From Bacteroidales bacterium UBA6431 (GTDB taxonomy: Bacteria > Bacteroidota > Bacteroidia > Bacteroidales > UBA932), in contig DJOT01000005.1 of NCBI GenBank assembly GCA_002439095.1, positions 4,920 to 68,919 of the forward strand: a stretch of DNA of 64,000 bases, read 5' to 3'. Position 1 is the stretch's first letter, and each line of letters starts with the position of its first letter. Of the stretch, positions 34,399-42,877 are shown in pieces. Position numbers and translations under genes: made by a program. The notes under the pieces were generated by a model. The model saw only the letters and a list, made by a program, of their open reading frames with translations. It made no database searches and was not told the origin of the DNA.

Positions 34399-34983
34399 CT
34401 ACTTTTTGGCAAGGAACTTATTGAACAGCACCATCAGATAGCCCAGCACGAGGAACGCTCCCGGCGCCATGACGAAAGCGAGTATGCCGTCTCCCGGGAT
34501 GAACTTCCATCCGAATACGGAGCCGCTTCCCAGAATCTCACGGATGATGCCGATGACAGTAAGCGACATGGTGAAGCCGAGACCGATTCCAAGGCCGTCG
34601 CAAGCCGAGTCGAGAACAGAGTTCTTGTTGGCAAACGCCTCTGCACGTCCGAGCACGATACAGTTGACCACGATAAGCGGGATGAAAAGTCCCAGAGTCT
34701 CATATACCGCCGGCACATAAGCCTGCATCAGCAGCTGAAGCACAGTAACAAAAGTCGCAATGATGACGATATATGCCGGGATGCGGACCTTGTCTGGCAC
34801 TGCAGGAGCCACCAGCGAGATGGCCATATTGCTGAGTATGAGCACAAACATCGTGGCAAGCCCCATCTCAAGCCCGTTCATCGCAGAAGTGGTGGTCGCA
34901 AGTGTCGGACACATTCCGAGCACAAGCACGAAAGTCGGGTTGTCCTTGACAAAACCCTTGGTAATCAGAGAAAGCTTACTCAT
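34399..34983 (-). CDS. rnfE: Rnf complex subunit E
   Basis: 194 residues with six membrane helices. MSKLSLITKGFVKDNPTFVLVLGMCPTLA and VNCIVLGRAEAFA are RnfE/NqrD signatures. The start at 34983 gives an 8-base overlap with rnfG (ATGAGTAA), matching the pattern elsewhere in the operon; the upstream in-frame codon is not supported. Confidence 0.95.
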   Translation of the reverse strand: MSKLSLITKGFVKDNPTFVLVLGMCPTLATTTSAMNGLEMGLATMFVLILSNMAISLVAPAVPDKVRIPAYIVIIATFVTVLQLLMQAYVPAVYETLGLFIPLIVVNCIVLGRAEAFANKNSVLDSACDGLGIGLGFTMSLTVIGIIREILGSGSVFGWKFIPGDGILAFVMAPGAFLVLGYLMVLFNKFLAKK

Positions 34984-35542
34984 TGTCCTTTCCTCCTTCA
35001 TTTGTTAATGTGCCGAACACCTTGACGGCATTGGCGACAGCAAGCGTATAAGCCCGGGATGTGATGGTCGAAGCCGTTATGGCATCGATGTCACCACCGT
35101 CCTTAGTCACCGCCAAACGGGTCGAAGCCGGGTCAAGATTGCGGAACTGCCCGAGGAATCCCTCATCGTTCTGGCACTTGGCACCAAGTCCCGGGGTCTC
35201 GCTGTGAGAGATGACGGAAGTATTGTAGACCTTGCCGTCTGAGGTGATGCCGACCATAACCGCCAGGGCCCCGCCGAAACCGTTGGTAACGGAGATGATG
35301 GCGTAGCCGGACGAAGTCTTATAGTATGTATACTCCACGCCTTCGAATGACACGGACTGCTCCGCCACATCCCCGGTAAACTCGGGAAGCACCTTGGCGA
35401 TAGCCTTGTTGGTCTTGGCCGCCTGGGCGGCTTTGACCGGCTCCAGCGTCACAGCGTAAGCCACACCGAGCACCGCAGAGCAGATGAGACATACCAACGT
35501 GAGGCAGAGAGCCATATTCTTAAGAGTTGATTGTGCAGCCAT
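34976..35542 (-). CDS. rnfG: Rnf complex subunit G (covalent FMN)
   Basis: 188 residues. One N-terminal membrane helix (LCLTLVCLICSAVLGVAYAV) anchors a periplasmic FMN-binding domain. The flavinylation site reads DAITASTITS, where the usual motif is SGAT-like; the Thr at the fourth position of TAST is the expected FMN attachment residue. The start at 35542 is preferred because the longer frame overlaps rnfD. Confidence 0.93.
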   Translation of the reverse strand: MAAQSTLKNMALCLTLVCLICSAVLGVAYAVTLEPVKAAQAAKTNKAIAKVLPEFTGDVAEQSVSFEGVEYTYYKTSSGYAIISVTNGFGGALAVMVGITSDGKVYNTSVISHSETPGLGAKCQNDEGFLGQFRNLDPASTRLAVTKDGGDIDAITASTITSRAYTLAVANAVKVFGTLTNEGGKDNE

Positions 35543-35544
35543 TT

Positions 35545-36516
35545 CTAAGCCCTCCCGTATTTTTTCTGGTGAAACCAATTGTTGATAAGAGGGACGGCGC
35601 AGTTCATGATGAGAATCGCGAACGACATGCCCTCAGGGTAGGATCCGAAGAAACGGATAAGCACCACAAGCAGACCGATGCCGATTCCATACACCACACC
35701 GCCGAGCGTGCTCATAGGCGAGGTCACGTAGTCGGTCGCCATGAAGCAGGAGCCGAGAACCATACCGCCGGTGAGAAGGTTGAAGACCGGATCGGTGTAA
35801 GTAGAAGGATCAACGAGCCAGAGAATGCCGGAGAACACGAAAACCGTAGCGAAAATGCTGAGCGGAATCCATGGCTTGACAACCTTGCGGACAAGCAGAT
35901 AGACAAAACCAGCCAGCAGGGCGAGAGTGGAAATCTCTCCGGCTGAACCGCCTATGTTAAGGAAGAGCGTACGCAAGTAGTCGGTACCCGCCACAGCCTC
36001 GACCCCGCCTTCGGCGTAGCGGCCGAGCAGCGTGGCCCCGGAAACGGCGTCCGTGGCATGAATGAAGCCTGGAGTCACCGTCCAGTCAGTCATATAGGTT
36101 GGGAAGGATATCAGCAGGAACACGCGACCCGCGATGGCAGGGTTGAAGATGTTCTGCCCGATGCCGCCAAAAGTCATCTTGACGACGCCGATTGAGAACA
36201 AAGCCCCTATAAGCACAACCCACCATGGTGTCGTCACCGGAAGGTTCATGGCCAACAGCAGACCGGTAACGGCAGCCGAAAGATCAGAAATCGTGGACGG
36301 CCTCTTGAGAAGCCACTTGGTCACAGCCCACTCGACCAGCACGCAGGAAGCGATGCTGACAGCAAGCACAAGAAGTTCCGCCCATCCGTAAAACAACACG
36401 GACACCACTGCCGCAGGCGCAAGAGCGATGAGCACATCCCTCATTATCGAGCGGGTGGACACATCCGCATGTATGTGCGGAGACGGAGAAACTAACAATT
36501 TTCCCATATTATTCAT
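35545..36516 (-). CDS. rnfD: Rnf complex subunit D (covalent FMN)
   Basis: About 323 residues and 9-10 membrane helices. It opens with LLVSPSPHIHADVSTRSIMRDV and contains the flavinylation motif DAVSGATLLG. Two starts are plausible: ATG at 36516, overlapping rnfC by 8 bases as in the rnfB/rnfC junction, or ATG at 36507, which matches the usual MxKLxVSPSPH beginning. Confidence 0.94.
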   Translation of the reverse strand: MNNMGKLLVSPSPHIHADVSTRSIMRDVLIALAPAAVVSVLFYGWAELLVLAVSIASCVLVEWAVTKWLLKRPSTISDLSAAVTGLLLAMNLPVTTPWWVVLIGALFSIGVVKMTFGGIGQNIFNPAIAGRVFLLISFPTYMTDWTVTPGFIHATDAVSGATLLGRYAEGGVEAVAGTDYLRTLFLNIGGSAGEISTLALLAGFVYLLVRKVVKPWIPLSIFATVFVFSGILWLVDPSTYTDPVFNLLTGGMVLGSCFMATDYVTSPMSTLGGVVYGIGIGLLVVLIRFFGSYPEGMSFAILIMNCAVPLINNWFHQKKYGRA

Positions 36517-37894
36517 CTTTCTTTTTTGCAGCTTCAGCGGCAGCCTTTGCGGCTGCGGCGCGACCACGGATTATACCCATCACCTGCCCCTTGGCCTGAC
36601 GGATGTAGTCAAGCAGCGGGATATTGGCCGGACAACTGTACAGACAGCATCCGCACTCGATACAATCCTGCACGGCATTATGTTCAAGAGCGGCGAAATC
36701 AGCCGCCTTGTACAAGCGGTTGAGAAGGAACGGCTCAAGCCCCATAGGGCAGGCGTCGCTGCAACGTCCGCAGCGGATACAGCCGCCTTCCGCTTTGCGC
36801 TCCGTGGCTTCCCGGCTCAGATAGAGAATCGAAGAAGAGCCCTTGACAGTGCAGGCGTCAACATTGCTGATGGCCTTGCCCATCATCGGACCGCCGCTGA
36901 TTATCTTGGCAGCCCCCTCCGGTATGCCTCCGGCCTGCTCCATTATATATGAGAGAGGTGTACCTATTCGGAAGAGATAATTGTGCTGTCTTTCCACAGG
37001 AAGGCAATCCCCGGTCACGGTCAAAGTATTGGTGACAAGAGGCTTGTTCTTCTGTACTGCCTCATATACAGCAAGGGCCGTGGCCACGTTCTGCACCACT
37101 GCACCGGCATCGATAGGCAGGCAGCCGGACTTCACCTGACGATGAAGCACAGCATCGATGAGCTGTTTCTCTCCACCCTGAGGGTAACGCTTTTTGAGGA
37201 CAGCCACCTCCATGTTCTTGTAACCCAATTCGGAAACGGCCTTGCTCAAGGCCTCGATGGCTTCAGGCTTGTTTTCCTCAACTCCAATGACACAGCGGCA
37301 GCCGAGGACTTTCTGCATGATGGCGGCACCGACCACAATCTCACGCGGTCTCTCCACCATGATACGGAAATCGCTGGTAAGGTAAGGTTCACACTCCGCT
37401 CCGTTGATTATCAAGCACTCTGCGACCTTGCCGGGAGCCGGGTTGAGCTTGACATGCGTAGGGAATGTCGCGCCTCCAAGCCCCACGACACCGCAGGCCT
37501 TTATGCGGTCAAGGATGGCTGCACGATCCTGAGGGATCTCGGTGACAAGTGTCTTGGAAAGATCAATACCCTCTGCCCACTCGTCTCCCTCCACTGCAAT
37601 CTCGACATGAGTCATCCAGTTACCGGCAAGATCCTTGCGCGGAGCGATGCTCTTGACCGTACCGGATACAGGAGAGTGTACAAAAGCCGAGATGAACCCT
37701 CCCGGTTCTGCAATCACCTGTCCCGCCTTGACCGCATCTCCGACGGCGACCACCGGTTTGGCAGGAGCGCCGAGGTGCTGAGCCATTGAGACATACACCG
37801 TCCCGGGAAGGGGAAGGGTCTCGATGGCGCAGCCGCGTGAAATCTTGTTGTCATGCGGATGCACTCCGCCGATGGAAAAAGTCAACTTATTCAT
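36509..37894 (-). CDS. rnfC: Rnf complex subunit C (NADH/FMN, 4Fe-4S)
   Basis: 461 residues. N-terminal FSIGGVHPHDNK, the NADH/FMN-binding GLGGATFPTHVKLN, and two C-terminal [4Fe-4S] motifs (CIRCGRCSDACPMG, CIECGCCLYSCPANIP). Peripheral cytoplasmic subunit that exchanges electrons with NAD+. The start at 37894 overlaps rnfB by 8 bases (ATGAATAA). A Lys/Ala-rich tail ends the protein. Confidence 0.96.
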   Translation of the reverse strand: MNKLTFSIGGVHPHDNKISRGCAIETLPLPGTVYVSMAQHLGAPAKPVVAVGDAVKAGQVIAEPGGFISAFVHSPVSGTVKSIAPRKDLAGNWMTHVEIAVEGDEWAEGIDLSKTLVTEIPQDRAAILDRIKACGVVGLGGATFPTHVKLNPAPGKVAECLIINGAECEPYLTSDFRIMVERPREIVVGAAIMQKVLGCRCVIGVEENKPEAIEALSKAVSELGYKNMEVAVLKKRYPQGGEKQLIDAVLHRQVKSGCLPIDAGAVVQNVATALAVYEAVQKNKPLVTNTLTVTGDCLPVERQHNYLFRIGTPLSYIMEQAGGIPEGAAKIISGGPMMGKAISNVDACTVKGSSSILYLSREATERKAEGGCIRCGRCSDACPMGLEPFLLNRLYKAADFAALEHNAVQDCIECGCCLYSCPANIPLLDYIRQAKGQVMGIIRGRAAAAKAAAEAAKKKDE

Positions 37895-38786
37895 TTGTGG
37901 CCTCCTTCTTTGCTGCTGCCGGAACTGGAGCCGGAGCCGGTTTCGGCTCCACTTTCTTAGGTGTGAAACCGACAACATGGATGGCGCCGGTAGGACACTC
38001 GAAGAAGCACTGCCCGCAGGCCTTGCATTTGTTGTAATCTATATAGCTGAGGTTGTCCGAAATCGTGATCGCATCAAACTTGCAGACCTTCGCGCACTTG
38101 CCGCAGCCTATGCACGCGGCCGTACATGCCTTGCGGGCCACTCCGCCCTTGTCTTTGTTCACACAAGACACATAGACCCTGCGGTTGTTCTTAGGAGTCG
38201 TGCCGAGGTTGCGGAGTTCGATTATGCCCTTCGGGCAAGCCTTCGCACAAGCCCCGCAAGCCGTGCAGAGAGCCTCGTCAACGACAGGAAGCCCCGTCTG
38301 CGGATCCATGGAGATGGCACCGAACTTGCAGGCGGCCACACAGTCGCCACAGCCCAGACATCCGTAGGAACAGCCTGTGTCCCCGCTGTAGAGCGCGGCT
38401 TTAACACGGCATGAAGACGCTCCGCCGTATTCATTGGTACGGGGACGGTTGGCGCAACTTCCGTTGCAGCGGACCACCGCCACTTGAGGAGCTTTCTCCT
38501 TGACCTCATAGCCAAGGATAGCGGCCACCTTCTTCATCACCTCATTGCCGCCTACAGGGCAGTACTGATGGTCAAGATTCGGGGCCTTGACAGCAGCATC
38601 CGCAAACGCACGGCAGCCGGCAAAACCGCAGCCGCCGCAGTTGGCGCCCGGCATCACCTTCTCCACTTCATCAATACGCGGATCCTCCTCGACCCTGAAC
38701 TTTCTGGCCACCCAGAAGAGCACCAGAGAGAGCAGAAGGCCAAGAACCGTAAGAATCACGACGGTCAGGATAACAGTGTTTGTCAT
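37887..38786 (-). CDS. rnfB: Rnf complex subunit B (polyferredoxin)
   Basis: 299 residues. One N-terminal membrane helix, then the four-Cys domain GANCGGCGFAGC...YCPVGG, then several [4Fe-4S] motifs (CLGCGDCVAACKFGA, CTACGACAKACPKG, CIGCGKCAKVCKFDA, CKACGQCFFECPTGA), and an Ala/Pro/Lys tail. It accepts electrons from reduced ferredoxin. Its ATG overlaps the rseC stop by one base (TAATG). Confidence 0.96.
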   Translation of the reverse strand: MTNTVILTVVILTVLGLLLSLVLFWVARKFRVEEDPRIDEVEKVMPGANCGGCGFAGCRAFADAAVKAPNLDHQYCPVGGNEVMKKVAAILGYEVKEKAPQVAVVRCNGSCANRPRTNEYGGASSCRVKAALYSGDTGCSYGCLGCGDCVAACKFGAISMDPQTGLPVVDEALCTACGACAKACPKGIIELRNLGTTPKNNRRVYVSCVNKDKGGVARKACTAACIGCGKCAKVCKFDAITISDNLSYIDYNKCKACGQCFFECPTGAIHVVGFTPKKVEPKPAPAPVPAAAKKEATNE

Positions 38787-39208
38787 TACTTCTTATTTAT
38801 ATTAAAAACATATTCATTCTTGAGCCTCCCGCGAAGCATCCAGAGCACCAGATACCATACGGCCACAGCCCCGAGGCCGCCGAGACCTGCATAAAGCTCA
38901 TGCACGCCACAGACGGTGAGGACAAGCAGCACGGCGACCAGCAGCAGGAGAGGGAGCACATAGGCAAGCCACACGGCCTTATGTCCCATCGTGGCCTTGA
39001 GTGTCACATCCACCTCGTCCCCGACTTTATAATCGTCCCATCCGCGCGTGGGAACCTCGACAGCCTTGGTCTTGGCATCGCCCAAGCCGCACAGGCTGCG
39101 CGCATGGCAGGAGCCGCAGGCGGACTCCGAGATGATCTCCACAGTCGTGTACTCCGGCGTAATGCCCACTATCCTGCCCCTATGTGATATTTCACTATTC
39201 GAACTCAT
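38786..39208 (-). CDS. rseC: RseC/MucC-family membrane protein
   Basis: 140 residues. An N-terminal cysteine-containing region (ESACGSCHARSLCGLGDAK) precedes two membrane helices. RseC proteins are linked to the SoxR-reducing system and to Rnf/Rsx clusters, and lie next to rnfB in many Bacteroidota. The start at 39208 overlaps the end of dnaB by 14 bases, tying Rnf expression to the helicase gene. Confidence 0.85.
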   Translation of the reverse strand: MSSNSEISHRGRIVGITPEYTTVEIISESACGSCHARSLCGLGDAKTKAVEVPTRGWDDYKVGDEVDVTLKATMGHKAVWLAYVLPLLLLVAVLLVLTVCGVHELYAGLGGLGAVAVWYLVLWMLRGRLKNEYVFNINKK

Positions 39209-40691
39209 TGCCTCCCGGTATAAAGTCATCAGGGCCCGGACCCGGATCATCGTTCATAGCCGAGCCGAACGAAGCGGCCCTCAAGTCAAGGGCGTCGTCC
39301 ATCTCCACGAACTTGAGCTGCTCGCCCTTATATCGCATATCGATATCCCTGGTCTCGCCGTTTCGGTGCTTGGCGATGATGATCTGCGTCTTCTCCTTGT
39401 CTCCCTCATTGTCGCTCAGCCCGATGTAGTCCGGCCTGTGGATGAAAATCACCATGTCCGCATCCTGCTCGATAGACCCCGACTCGCGGAGATCGGAAAG
39501 CTGAGGCTTGCCTCCTGACCCTTGGCGCTGGACGGCGTTACGGGAAAGCTGAGAAAGCGCTATGATCGGTACATTCAACTCTTTGGCTGTCGCTTTGAGC
39601 GTGCGGGAAATGGCCGCGACCTCCTGCTCACGCAGCCCCCTGAGTTCAGAGGGACCCTGCATCAGCTGAAGATAGTCTATTATGATCAGCCTAACCCCCT
39701 TGTTCTTGACCAAGTTCTTCGCCTTGGTCCTGAACTCCATCAACGGCAGGCTTGGAGTATCGTCTATGTACAGAGGAGCCTTTGAAAGAGCCTTTAGCTT
39801 GTACTCAAGCTGCTGCCACTCGTAGTCTTCCAACTTTGAGCCGCCCTTTATCTTGTCCGGGTGCAGCCCGGACTCCGATGTGATGAGACGGTTGGCCAGC
39901 TGGATGGCAGCCATTTCAAGAGAGAAAAAGGCGACAGGCATGTGGTGGTCCACGGCCGCGTTACGCGCGATATTGAGGGAGAATGCAGTCTTTCCGACAG
40001 AAGGACGTGCAGCCAGGATGATCAGGTCGGAAGGCTGCCACCCCATGGTGATGGTGTCAAGACTCAAGAATCCCGACGGGACTCCGCTCAGCCCGCTGCT
40101 GGACTGCTTCTTCTCTATTCCCTCTATGGCCTCGTTGATAAGGCCTCCGATGTCCTGTACCTCTTTGCGGACGTTGCTCTGGATAGCATCGTAAATCCTG
40201 CTCTGCGCCGCGTCGATGAGGTCGTCCACCTTGACGGTGTCATCATACGAATCCCGCAGAATATCATAGGAAGCCGTTATGAGATCCCTCTGTATGGTCT
40301 TCTGCTTGAGTATCTTTATGTAATACTCGATGTGCGCGGCAGAGCCCACCTTCTCTGACAGGTTGGCAAGGACCACCGTACCGCCGACGGTCTCAAGGTT
40401 GCCGAGTTCCTTGAGTTTCGCATTGACCGTGATTATATCTACGGACGTATGCTCGACGACAAGCGAACTCATGGCCTCGAATATCATCCTGTGCTTCGGA
40501 TCATAGAAGCAGGACGCGGTCAACTCTTCCATAGCCTGATCCACGCACTCCGGTTCAAGCAGCATGGCGCCGAGGACGGCCTCTTCCACGTCAAGAGCCT
40601 GAGGAGGCTTATTGCCTATCTCAAGCCCTATCTTGTCGAGGTCGACCCCCTGATCCTTCCTGCGAGAGGTTGTGGATTTCTGAGGAGGCAT
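39195..40691 (-). CDS. dnaB: Replicative DNA helicase
   Basis: 498 residues. The N-terminal DnaG-interaction domain (about 30-135) contains EEAVLGAMLLEPECVDQAMEEL; the RecA-type motor follows with Walker A ARPSVGKTAFSLNIA, the Walker B-type IIIDYLQLM and the ISRTLKATAKELNVPIIALSQLSR motif. It unwinds DNA at the fork. No intein is seen. It is 17 bases after the zinc-ribbon gene and overlaps rseC. Confidence 0.97.
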   Translation of the reverse strand: MPPQKSTTSRRKDQGVDLDKIGLEIGNKPPQALDVEEAVLGAMLLEPECVDQAMEELTASCFYDPKHRMIFEAMSSLVVEHTSVDIITVNAKLKELGNLETVGGTVVLANLSEKVGSAAHIEYYIKILKQKTIQRDLITASYDILRDSYDDTVKVDDLIDAAQSRIYDAIQSNVRKEVQDIGGLINEAIEGIEKKQSSSGLSGVPSGFLSLDTITMGWQPSDLIILAARPSVGKTAFSLNIARNAAVDHHMPVAFFSLEMAAIQLANRLITSESGLHPDKIKGGSKLEDYEWQQLEYKLKALSKAPLYIDDTPSLPLMEFRTKAKNLVKNKGVRLIIIDYLQLMQGPSELRGLREQEVAAISRTLKATAKELNVPIIALSQLSRNAVQRQGSGGKPQLSDLRESGSIEQDADMVIFIHRPDYIGLSDNEGDKEKTQIIIAKHRNGETRDIDMRYKGEQLKFVEMDDALDLRAASFGSAMNDDPGPGPDDFIPGGNEFE

Positions 40692-40708
40692 ATAAAACCT
40701 TTGTTATA

Positions 40709-41542
40709 TTAAATGTCCGGATTGACGATGATGCGGCCGCAGTGCTCGCAGATGACCAGTTTCTTGCCGGAAGCAATGTCTATCAGGCGCTGTGGAGTGA
40801 TGGTATGGAAACAGCCGCCGCAAGCGTTGCCGTAAGTCCCGTCCTCATTCTTAGGGAAGAGAGTGACAACCGCCAGATGATTGTGAGTACTTTTGCGGAT
40901 GAGCTCGTATGCGCTAAGCGTACGTTCATCCAGTTTGGCTGTATAGGCCTCACGTCTCTTCTCGAGAGCGGCTTCCTCCTTGGCGGTGGACTCCACAATT
41001 GAGGAGAGCTCCTGTTTCTTTGACTCCAGATCCCCCTCCCTTATGGTGATGCGGTCGTTGATACGGTCAAGATCCACCTTCTTGTCCTCGATGGCCTGAC
41101 GGGCCTCATTGATGTTCTTCTCCGCTATGGCCCTGAGGAGATCCTGATTCTCAAGTTCCTTGTTGATCGAGTCGTACTCGCGGCTGTTGGAGATGTTGTT
41201 CAGTTGAGAGCGGTATTTCTCTATCTCGGTGTCAAATTCCTCGATTTCTTTTTTGGAAGAGGCTATGTTCTGGTTGTAACCATCGATAAGCTGCTCAACG
41301 CGGGCATGTTTTGCCTTCAGAGACTCGACCTCCTCCTCAAGAGAGGCCACCTCCTCCGGGAGTTCGCCCCGGAGCTGGACAAGCTTGTCTATGTCATTAT
41401 CCACAGCCTGAAGCTCATAAAGGGTCTTGAGTTTCTCCTGCGCGCTCTGCTCGTTCTCCGCAAATGTCTTCTGCAGGGACACGAAAGTCTCGCGCTCATC
41501 GACCGGAGTCTGTACTTTCGTCGTTTTCTTGGTGGTTGCCAT
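40709..41542 (-). CDS. Coiled-coil protein with C4-type zinc ribbon (CT398-like)
   Basis: 277 residues. A long helical coiled coil (about 15-220) is followed by a zinc ribbon with Cys pairs in ACGGCFHTITP and ICEHCGRII near the C-terminus. This matches the zf-RING_7 / CT398-like family, whose role is not well defined. A TAACTTTG element on the minus strand (41587-41580) is its likely -7 box. It is the first gene of the long minus-strand run into dnaB, rseC and rnf. Confidence 0.8.
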   Translation of the reverse strand: MATTKKTTKVQTPVDERETFVSLQKTFAENEQSAQEKLKTLYELQAVDNDIDKLVQLRGELPEEVASLEEEVESLKAKHARVEQLIDGYNQNIASSKKEIEEFDTEIEKYRSQLNNISNSREYDSINKELENQDLLRAIAEKNINEARQAIEDKKVDLDRINDRITIREGDLESKKQELSSIVESTAKEEAALEKRREAYTAKLDERTLSAYELIRKSTHNHLAVVTLFPKNEDGTYGNACGGCFHTITPQRLIDIASGKKLVICEHCGRIIVNPDI

Positions 41543-41579
41543 ATATTAAGGTGTTCTTTCTATTCTACTATGCAAGTTG

Positions 41580-41587
41580 CAAAGTTA
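41580..41587 (-). promoter_or_regulatory. Predicted -7 element of the zinc-ribbon/dnaB/rnf transcript
   Basis: TAACTTTG on the minus strand matches TAnnTTTG exactly, about 37 bases before the ATG at 41542. No good -33 TTG lies at the usual spacing. Confidence 0.4.
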
Positions 41588-41602
41588 AGAAATTGTTTTG
41601 AA

Positions 41603-41923
41603 TTATAGCAGGTCTTTCTTTATATCGCACAGCTGCGAGCGGATCGCCTTCAGGGAGGAGAGGACCTTGACACGGGCCTCGACCGATGCCCGCTCGGCAC
41701 TCATCTGCTTACCGGCCCCCTCAAGTGTGAGTCCTTTCTCTTTGATCAGGTAGTGCATCTGGCGGAAAGCCTCGAGATCCGCCGCCGAATAGAGCCGGTT
41801 GCCCTTGGCATTGCGGCTCGGCTTTATGAGCTTCGGGAACGAGTTCGACCAGAAGCGCACGAGCGACACCGACTCGCCTATCGCGTCCGCCACTTCCCCG
41901 ATGGTATAGAAGAGTTTCTCCAT
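41603..41923 (-). CDS. MerR-family transcriptional regulator
   Basis: 106 residues. The winged helix-turn-helix (about 1-70) contains YTIGEVADAIGESVSLVRFWSNSFP and NRLYSAADLEAFRQMHYLI; a short dimerisation helix follows. No cysteine-rich effector domain is present, so the ligand is unknown. It starts 3 bases after the second M23 peptidase gene and is co-transcribed with both peptidases. Confidence 0.9.
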   Translation of the reverse strand: MEKLFYTIGEVADAIGESVSLVRFWSNSFPKLIKPSRNAKGNRLYSAADLEAFRQMHYLIKEKGLTLEGAGKQMSAERASVEARVKVLSSLKAIRSQLCDIKKDLL

Positions 41924-41926
41924 GTA

Positions 41927-42877
41927 TCAATCCATTGATTGCTTGGTATTTACTGACATATATAGCATGTTGGCATACTCTTCAGGGCTCACGGAGGCGA
42001 AGATATGGTTGACAGGATCCAGGAACTCCCCGTCACGCCGCACCTCATAGTGGAGATGCGGGGCGAAAGCCTTGCCTGACATTCCGACAGTGCCGAGTTT
42101 CTGACCGGCCTCCAGTTTCTGGCCGGCACGTACAGAGACGGACTCCAGATGCGCATAAACTGTCATGTATCCCCCATCATGAAGAATCTCCACAGTCTTG
42201 CCGAGTTTTTTTGAGGTCTGCACTTTCTGGACGACCCCGGCTGCGGCGGCTTTGACAGTCGTGCCACGGGCCACAATCAGATCAAGCCCCTCATGATAGA
42301 CATAAGCCTTGTAGAAAGGGTCCATCTTGCGCCCGGTGGAGGCGCCGACCTGTGAATATGTTATCCCGTCAATCGGCAGGCGCATCGGCGGAACCGTCTT
42401 TGACTCATCGGCCAAAGCCCTGAATATCTTGATGAACGCGGCATCCACATCCGCCGATACGGCAAGCAGGCTGTCCGCTTTTTCCTTGGTGTAGGCCGCA
42501 ATCTTCGCATCCGGCACAGAAGCACTCGCGAACATGAAGTCAAGCCCGGCCATCGGGTCCGGCTCGGGGGCATTGGAGTGGAATGCCTGCTCATAGATGT
42601 CGTTGTCCTTGTGCTGAAGACTGGCTATTCCGTCGCGCAGCAACTCTTCCTTCGGCGCAAATGAAGGATAAAGGCGCTCATACATCCTGATCTCGCGTCC
42701 CAGCTCCCGCTCCACATCCGTACGCCAGAAGATGGCAAAGGCACAATACACAAGCACAGCAAGAGTCAATGTAGCAAGCAGATATGCCACCGTCACGAGC
42801 AGCACACGGCCGATCTTGACGCGCACCTTCCTGAAGCCGAAACTCTTCGGGTCAAACTCCATCATCTTCTTGCTCAT
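41927..42877 (-). CDS. M23-family metallopeptidase, membrane-anchored (second of pair)
   Basis: 316 residues. One N-terminal membrane helix (about 22-46), a helical periplasmic stem, and a LytM/M23 domain (about 185-290). Metal ligands are present: His and Asp in YHEGLDLIVARG and the HLH of APHLHYEVRRDG. It probably cuts or regulates peptidoglycan cross-links. It overlaps the upstream M23 gene by 4 bases (ATGA). Confidence 0.9.
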   Translation of the reverse strand: MSKKMMEFDPKSFGFRKVRVKIGRVLLVTVAYLLATLTLAVLVYCAFAIFWRTDVERELGREIRMYERLYPSFAPKEELLRDGIASLQHKDNDIYEQAFHSNAPEPDPMAGLDFMFASASVPDAKIAAYTKEKADSLLAVSADVDAAFIKIFRALADESKTVPPMRLPIDGITYSQVGASTGRKMDPFYKAYVYHEGLDLIVARGTTVKAAAAGVVQKVQTSKKLGKTVEILHDGGYMTVYAHLESVSVRAGQKLEAGQKLGTVGMSGKAFAPHLHYEVRRDGEFLDPVNHIFASVSPEEYANMLYMSVNTKQSMD

